DNA from: JAGTVG01 sp963820995
GTDB taxonomy: Bacteria > Bacteroidota > Bacteroidia > Cytophagales > Cyclobacteriaceae
Reading direction: 5' to 3'
Assembly (NCBI GenBank): GCA_963820995.1
Contig: CAWGCL010000013.1
Location: forward strand, 62,001-126,000
DNA: 64,000 nucleotides
A program made the position numbers and the translations under genes. A model generated the notes under the pieces. It had not been told where the DNA came from. It was given only the letters and a program-made list of their open reading frames with translations, and did not search any database. Each line of letters opens with the position of its first letter. Positions within the stretch are counted from its first letter, which is position 1. This document shows, piece after piece, positions 60,223 to 64,000 of the stretch.

Positions 60223-62757
60223 TCAGGCGAAAACCATTACTTTTTCAAATTCTATATAAAAAGTTGAACCCTCACCTGGTTTAGTTTCGCACCAGACTTT
60301 GCCATTCATAGCTTCCACGTATTTTTTTACGATAGATAGACCAAGCCCATTACTGGATTCCCCATTGGTTGGTTTAGGAGAAAGTTTTTTATTTTCATGG
60401 AACAATTGTTTCAACTCCTTCTTATTGAAACCCGGCCCTTCATCAGAAACTGCAATCCGGCATGTCTCATTGTTTTCAAAAGAACTAATTCTGATACTAG
60501 TATTCATTGATGAGAACTTCAAGGCGTTAGAGATTAGATTTTCGAGTATTTGAGTAAAATAATCCCTATCAACACGTATGAATGATTCAGCTGATTCATT
60601 AAGTATAGTAATGTTTTTCTTTCTTGCTTTTCCTGAAAACAACTCGATCAGATAATTTATTATTAGCCTCACATTAACCGCCTCATATTCAAGATTTAGT
60701 TGTTTGGAGTCAATTGCCTTTACATCCAGTATCTTATTTATCATTTCCTGCATACGTCTCATGGATCGTCGTATTAAGCTGATCTGATGTTGTTCTTCAT
60801 TTGTGCCCTGAACAGACTTTTTATAGATGATTTCAGATAATGTAAGGGCACTCGTCAAAGGATTTTTAAGATCATGTGCTACAATACGGATCAGCCTGTT
60901 CTTCTCTTCGTTCAGTTCTTTCAACTTCTCATTTTGCTCCTCAATGAACATGTTTTTTGAGGAGATTTTACTCCTGGATCTTCGAATATTAAAGTATCCA
61001 ATAACAACAGATATTAAAAGGATAAAAATGATGATTATGCTCAAGAGATATACCATTTTCTGAAATTCTCCCTTTTGTAATTGAAGATCACTTAATTTCT
61101 TTTCTTGTTCCAGTGCATATATCTGTTGTTCATTTGTAATCTGATAAATTTGCTGATTTTTTAATTCAGCTTCCTGCCGGCTACTTTCGGCCTGCAGGTT
61201 CAGTATCTCCCGCTCTCGTAATTCCCCTTCAATCTGTTGTTGCAGTAGTATATTCTCATTGGTTACTTGCTCATTTTTTAATTGTTCATTTTTCAGTGCG
61301 AGATCATTTATGGATTTTTCCTTTATGAGTAGTTCGATATCCCGTTTTTGTTTTTCAATTTCAAGATGTAACAATTCATCTGAAAGAGTATCAAGCTCCT
61401 TCTGCAACATAGCTTGTTCCAGGTTTTGAAAAGCTATCCTACTTGTATTCTCTTTATATTGGTCGATTAATTCATCAATCTGTTTTGTGCGTAACTGATC
61501 AAGACTGTCAGAATAGATTATATATTGTGCCTGCGCTTGAAATGCAGGCTTATACCTATCAAGTTTCATATAAGATTCTGATATTAATTCATAAGCTAGC
61601 ATCAGCTTATAATAGTTATTATCCTGGCTGAAAAGAGGAATAGTCATTTCGCAGTTTTCAATGGCTGATTTATAGTCTTCCAGATTATGATATACCTTGG
61701 CTGCCGATAATTTGGTATCAGCAACCTTATTATACTTGCCTAATGCAAAAAACATAGAACTTGCCGAGTCAAAATATAGCAATGCCCGATCATAATTTTC
61801 TTTTACATTAAGATTACCCATTGATGAAAATACCTCTCCAAGGATCATTAGACTTTCACCTTTAAGAAACTTTGCCTCATTAGTCAAGTCTTTCTTATTT
61901 TGACTTTGATATAGATTGCTAAAGAACTTATGGTAGGTGAATAGCTTCGTGAAATCAGGCTGTTTCTGATAGATTATTAAAAATTCAAGTAATGTAGATA
62001 ATTGCCCATCAATATCATTATACTTTTTTCTGACTTCTAATATTTGTGATTGAAGAAAGACTGCCGCCTGATAATTTTTGACAATCATATAATTCTCCGA
62101 AATTTCTTCCATCAGACTTAAAGCATGATTCATATTGTGACGGGAGTACAATGGCAATAACCTCTCCTGATATAATATGGCATTATTATAATCATTTGAT
62201 TCAAGGTAAAGTGCTATAATAGTATTCAATATGTCTATCTGCTCATATTCATTCTTTAGTTTAGTTTCAACTCTTAGTGCTTCAATGTATTTTTCGATAG
62301 ATTTACTGATCCATCCATTTTCATAATAAATGGCCCCTAATTCCTGGTAAATAACAGATCTATATCCAATTTCGTCAGAATATCTGAGCTTTTGTATCGC
62401 TATTAGGTAGTTTTTAAGCGCATGGTCAGTTTGCTTATTTACCTGGTTAACTTTCCCGATTATATAGAATGCTTGTGCAAGTAATCCGCCCGAAATTTGG
62501 TTTACATCAAACTTTGTAACCAATTCCGCATGTGTTATGGCTGAATCCAATTGATCGGTATTTAAAGCCTGGTGAGCCTCTTTGAGATGATAATATACAA
62601 AATGTAATCTTTGTATTGAATCAGAGGATAGTGTTGAGTCAATCTTAAGTTTTAGATATTGGTCATCGATGGGATCTAACTCAGGATTTCCATAGCATAA
62701 AGTAACTACACTAAACATGAGCGTTGTGGAACACAATAAAAAAGTGAGTAATCGCAT
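60223..62757 (-). CDS. TPR-containing sensor histidine kinase
   Basis: An 844-residue signalling protein. A signal sequence (LTFLLCSTTLMFSVVTLCYG) is followed by about eight TPR-like repeats in the periplasmic region (for example IYQELGAIYYENGWISKSIEKY, AKVYHNLEDYKSAIENCE), a coiled coil rich in Glu/Gln/Leu (KNEQLKNEQVTNENILLQQQ), one membrane helix (YLLSIIIIFILLISVVIGY), then HisKA with phospho-His in RIVAHDLKNPLTSA and HATPase_c (ILENLISNALKFSS, VSDEGPGFNKKEL, GLGLSIVKKY). It lacks a receiver domain. No response regulator gene sits beside it. The stimulus is unknown. Confidence 0.92.
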   Translation of the reverse strand: MRLLTFLLCSTTLMFSVVTLCYGNPELDPIDDQYLKLKIDSTLSSDSIQRLHFVYYHLKEAHQALNTDQLDSAITHAELVTKFDVNQISGGLLAQAFYIIGKVNQVNKQTDHALKNYLIAIQKLRYSDEIGYRSVIYQELGAIYYENGWISKSIEKYIEALRVETKLKNEYEQIDILNTIIALYLESNDYNNAILYQERLLPLYSRHNMNHALSLMEEISENYMIVKNYQAAVFLQSQILEVRKKYNDIDGQLSTLLEFLIIYQKQPDFTKLFTYHKFFSNLYQSQNKKDLTNEAKFLKGESLMILGEVFSSMGNLNVKENYDRALLYFDSASSMFFALGKYNKVADTKLSAAKVYHNLEDYKSAIENCEMTIPLFSQDNNYYKLMLAYELISESYMKLDRYKPAFQAQAQYIIYSDSLDQLRTKQIDELIDQYKENTSRIAFQNLEQAMLQKELDTLSDELLHLEIEKQKRDIELLIKEKSINDLALKNEQLKNEQVTNENILLQQQIEGELREREILNLQAESSRQEAELKNQQIYQITNEQQIYALEQEKKLSDLQLQKGEFQKMVYLLSIIIIFILLISVVIGYFNIRRSRSKISSKNMFIEEQNEKLKELNEEKNRLIRIVAHDLKNPLTSALTLSEIIYKKSVQGTNEEQHQISLIRRSMRRMQEMINKILDVKAIDSKQLNLEYEAVNVRLIINYLIELFSGKARKKNITILNESAESFIRVDRDYFTQILENLISNALKFSSMNTSIRISSFENNETCRIAVSDEGPGFNKKELKQLFHENKKLSPKPTNGESSNGLGLSIVKKYVEAMNGKVWCETKPGEGSTFYIEFEKVMVFA

Positions 62758-63034
62758 GTTTTGACCTTGTTGTTAGATAAAAATCTAACTAAAATTCCAA
62801 TTTTCGAAATATTTTACAGCAATAAACAACCTTATATTCACAAAATACCACAAATTGGGGGATGTTAATGTGTAAAATCAAAAATCAGGAGTTTAATATA
62901 TCTGCTCCTATACTTGTAATACTATAATATCCACACATTGGTTACAGAAATTATCTGATAAATCGTTAACGATTTTTGAAAGGTCAATATAAAAGATTAA
63001 CGGCGGGAGATATTTAATATCTTAGTGAAATTAA

Positions 63035-63068
63035 AAAGGCCTTCTTGAAATAATCCAAGAAGGCTTTT
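63035..63068 (-). terminator. Terminator after the isomerase-like gene
   Basis: On the minus strand CAAAAGCCTTCTTGG pairs with a CAAGAAGGCCTTTTT arm, followed by T-rich sequence, close behind the stop of the isomerase-like gene. A single G-T wobble lies in the stem. Confidence 0.8.
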
Positions 63069-63071
63069 GTT

Positions 63072-64000
63072 TTATTTGAAACTGTCAACTGCTTTGTATG
63101 CGTCGATCAGGGCTTGTTCACCTTCTGCTCCCGGCTTCGAAATTCCATGTTCCATCCCCATGATTCCTTTAAACCCTTTACTATCTATATGCTTAAATAC
63201 ATTCAAGTAATTGATTTCACCAGTCGTTGGTTCATTTCTTCCTGGATTGTCCCCTATTTGAAAATAGGCGATCTCATCCCATGCCATGTCAATATTCGGG
63301 ATTAAATTCCCTTCAGTTATTTGCTGATGATAGAGATCGTCAAGTATTTTGCAGGAAGGACTGCCGACGGACCGACATACTTCATAGGCCTGAGGTATTC
63401 TCTCAAGAAACAGACCGGGATGATTATAAAAATTAAGTGGTTCAAGGACCATAACTAGATTATTTGGTTCCAGAATTTCTGAGGCCATTTTCAGCGAATC
63501 CACTACATTTGCAGTCTGGTATTCAATCTTTAACTTAAGATCCACATGTCCTGGTACGACGGTCATCCATGTAGCATTAACCCTTTTGGCTACTTCAACA
63601 GATTCACTGATTTCTTTTAAAAATTCAGATCTCATGTCCTTATTGCCACTTGTGAGGTTAGGTTCACGCCAATAGATAGAATGGGCAACAAAAACGCCCA
63701 TTTTCATATTCAATCGAGCCATTTCAGCAGCTATTTTCTCCTGGGTATCTTTTGTCCTGTTTTTCATGCCATTATCTTCCATGGCGGTAAATCCAACGTC
63801 TGCCATAAACTTGATCTGATCAATCAGATCATCGCCGGCCATATTTTTGAACATACCAAAATGTGGTGCATAATTTAGGTTGAACTGGTGTTTTTCAAAT
63901 ACTTTAAATTTCTTGCCTGGTAATGATTTAGCGATAATTGGGGTGCTTATTGCGGATGCGGTTATTGCAGAGCCACTTGCTGCAAGTGATTTCTTCAGAA
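63072..64000 (-). CDS. Sugar phosphate isomerase/epimerase (TIM barrel), Tat-type exported, 5'-truncated
   Basis: TIM-barrel protein of the xylose isomerase-like/hydroxypyruvate isomerase superfamily, related to proteins found in sugar-catabolic loci. Metal-binding segments appear as LVMVLEPLNFY, SCKILDDLYHQQ, NIDMAWDEIAYFQIGD and GMEHGISKPG. Upstream of the first ATG the frame stays open to the window edge and reads LKKSLAASGSAITASA, a signal sequence whose true start is outside and that resembles a twin-arginine leader; the RR motif cannot be seen. The protein is therefore probably exported. Substrate unknown. Confidence 0.85.
   Translation of the reverse strand, partial: LKKSLAASGSAITASAISTPIIAKSLPGKKFKVFEKHQFNLNYAPHFGMFKNMAGDDLIDQIKFMADVGFTAMEDNGMKNRTKDTQEKIAAEMARLNMKMGVFVAHSIYWREPNLTSGNKDMRSEFLKEISESVEVAKRVNATWMTVVPGHVDLKLKIEYQTANVVDSLKMASEILEPNNLVMVLEPLNFYNHPGLFLERIPQAYEVCRSVGSPSCKILDDLYHQQITEGNLIPNIDMAWDEIAYFQIGDNPGRNEPTTGEINYLNVFKHIDSKGFKGIMGMEHGISKPGAEGEQALIDAYKAVDSFK

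Noticed and set aside
1..64000. CRISPR array, prophage, rRNA operon or defence island
   Set aside because: No regular spaced repeats, phage structural genes, rRNA or restriction, toxin-antitoxin or Abi-type genes were recognised.

Overview
This 64 kb window comes from a low-GC member of the Bacteroidota, most likely a Cytophagia- or Saprospiria-like gliding or surface-associated lineage. The evidence is a giant PKD-repeat protein with a C-terminal gliding-motility/type IX secretion (T9SS) sorting domain followed by its PorP/SprF partner, a SusC-like receptor with a carboxypeptidase-type plug extension, LytS/LytTR signalling, DUF1573 and DUF6089-type proteins, a PPi-type phosphofructokinase, almost no Shine-Dalgarno sequences, and a few TTG/TAnnTTTG-like promoters. 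The species cannot be named from the sequence alone.

Layout. (1) 1-13.8 kb, + strand: a surface-polysaccharide locus with a glycosyltransferase (cut by the window edge), asparagine synthase, FkbM methyltransferase, bi-domain oxidoreductase, heparinase II/III-family protein and a second glycosyltransferase. These are followed by four genes that match, step for step, the di-N-acetylbacillosamine route: PglC-type phosphoglycosyltransferase, PglD/NeuD acetyltransferase, PglE-type aminotransferase and PglF/CapD dehydratase. (2) 13.8-25 kb: a DUF6089-like outer-membrane protein with a hexa-arginine tail (- strand), then a ~2,830-residue T9SS substrate and its PorP/SprF protein, closed by a strong terminator. 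(3) 25-30.2 kb: TonB-dependent receptor, TPR protein, LytS-type kinase and LytTR regulator on one strand, a possible envelope-sensing unit. (4) 30.3-42.2 kb: housekeeping genes (DUF1573, trpS, phosphohexomutase, PPi-type phosphofructokinase, heptose-7-P kinase, aminotransferase, clpS, sodium symporter), an IS3-family remnant and an alkyltransferase-like protein. (5) 42.3-46.5 kb: sulfatase lipoprotein, BadF-type amino-sugar kinase, murQ and two small unknown ORFs. (6) 46.6-64 kb: GH5 lipoprotein, tRNA-Asp, accA, metallo-beta-lactamase-fold hydrolase, patatin, tyrS, class III aminotransferase, vWA protein, bcp, M23 peptidase, FAH-family hydrolase, TPR histidine kinase and a sugar isomerase/epimerase cut by the right edge.

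A striking property is the density of reading-frame breaks in the left 42 kb: about 22 single-base frame changes plus two in-frame TAG codons, against none that I can see from 42.3 to 64 kb. Both sides of every break keep recognisable family sequence and several breaks sit in short homopolymers, so consensus indel errors are the simplest explanation. The concentration in the glycan locus still deserves a read-level check. I annotate these genes as whole genes with the break positions stated.

I did not find a CRISPR array, prophage, defence island or clearly new multigene system. The most interesting candidates are the bacillosamine-type glycan locus, the giant adhesin/PorP pair with its neighbours, the TonB-TPR-LytS-LytTR cassette, the GH5 enzyme with an inserted domain, and several unexplained intergenic repeat regions.
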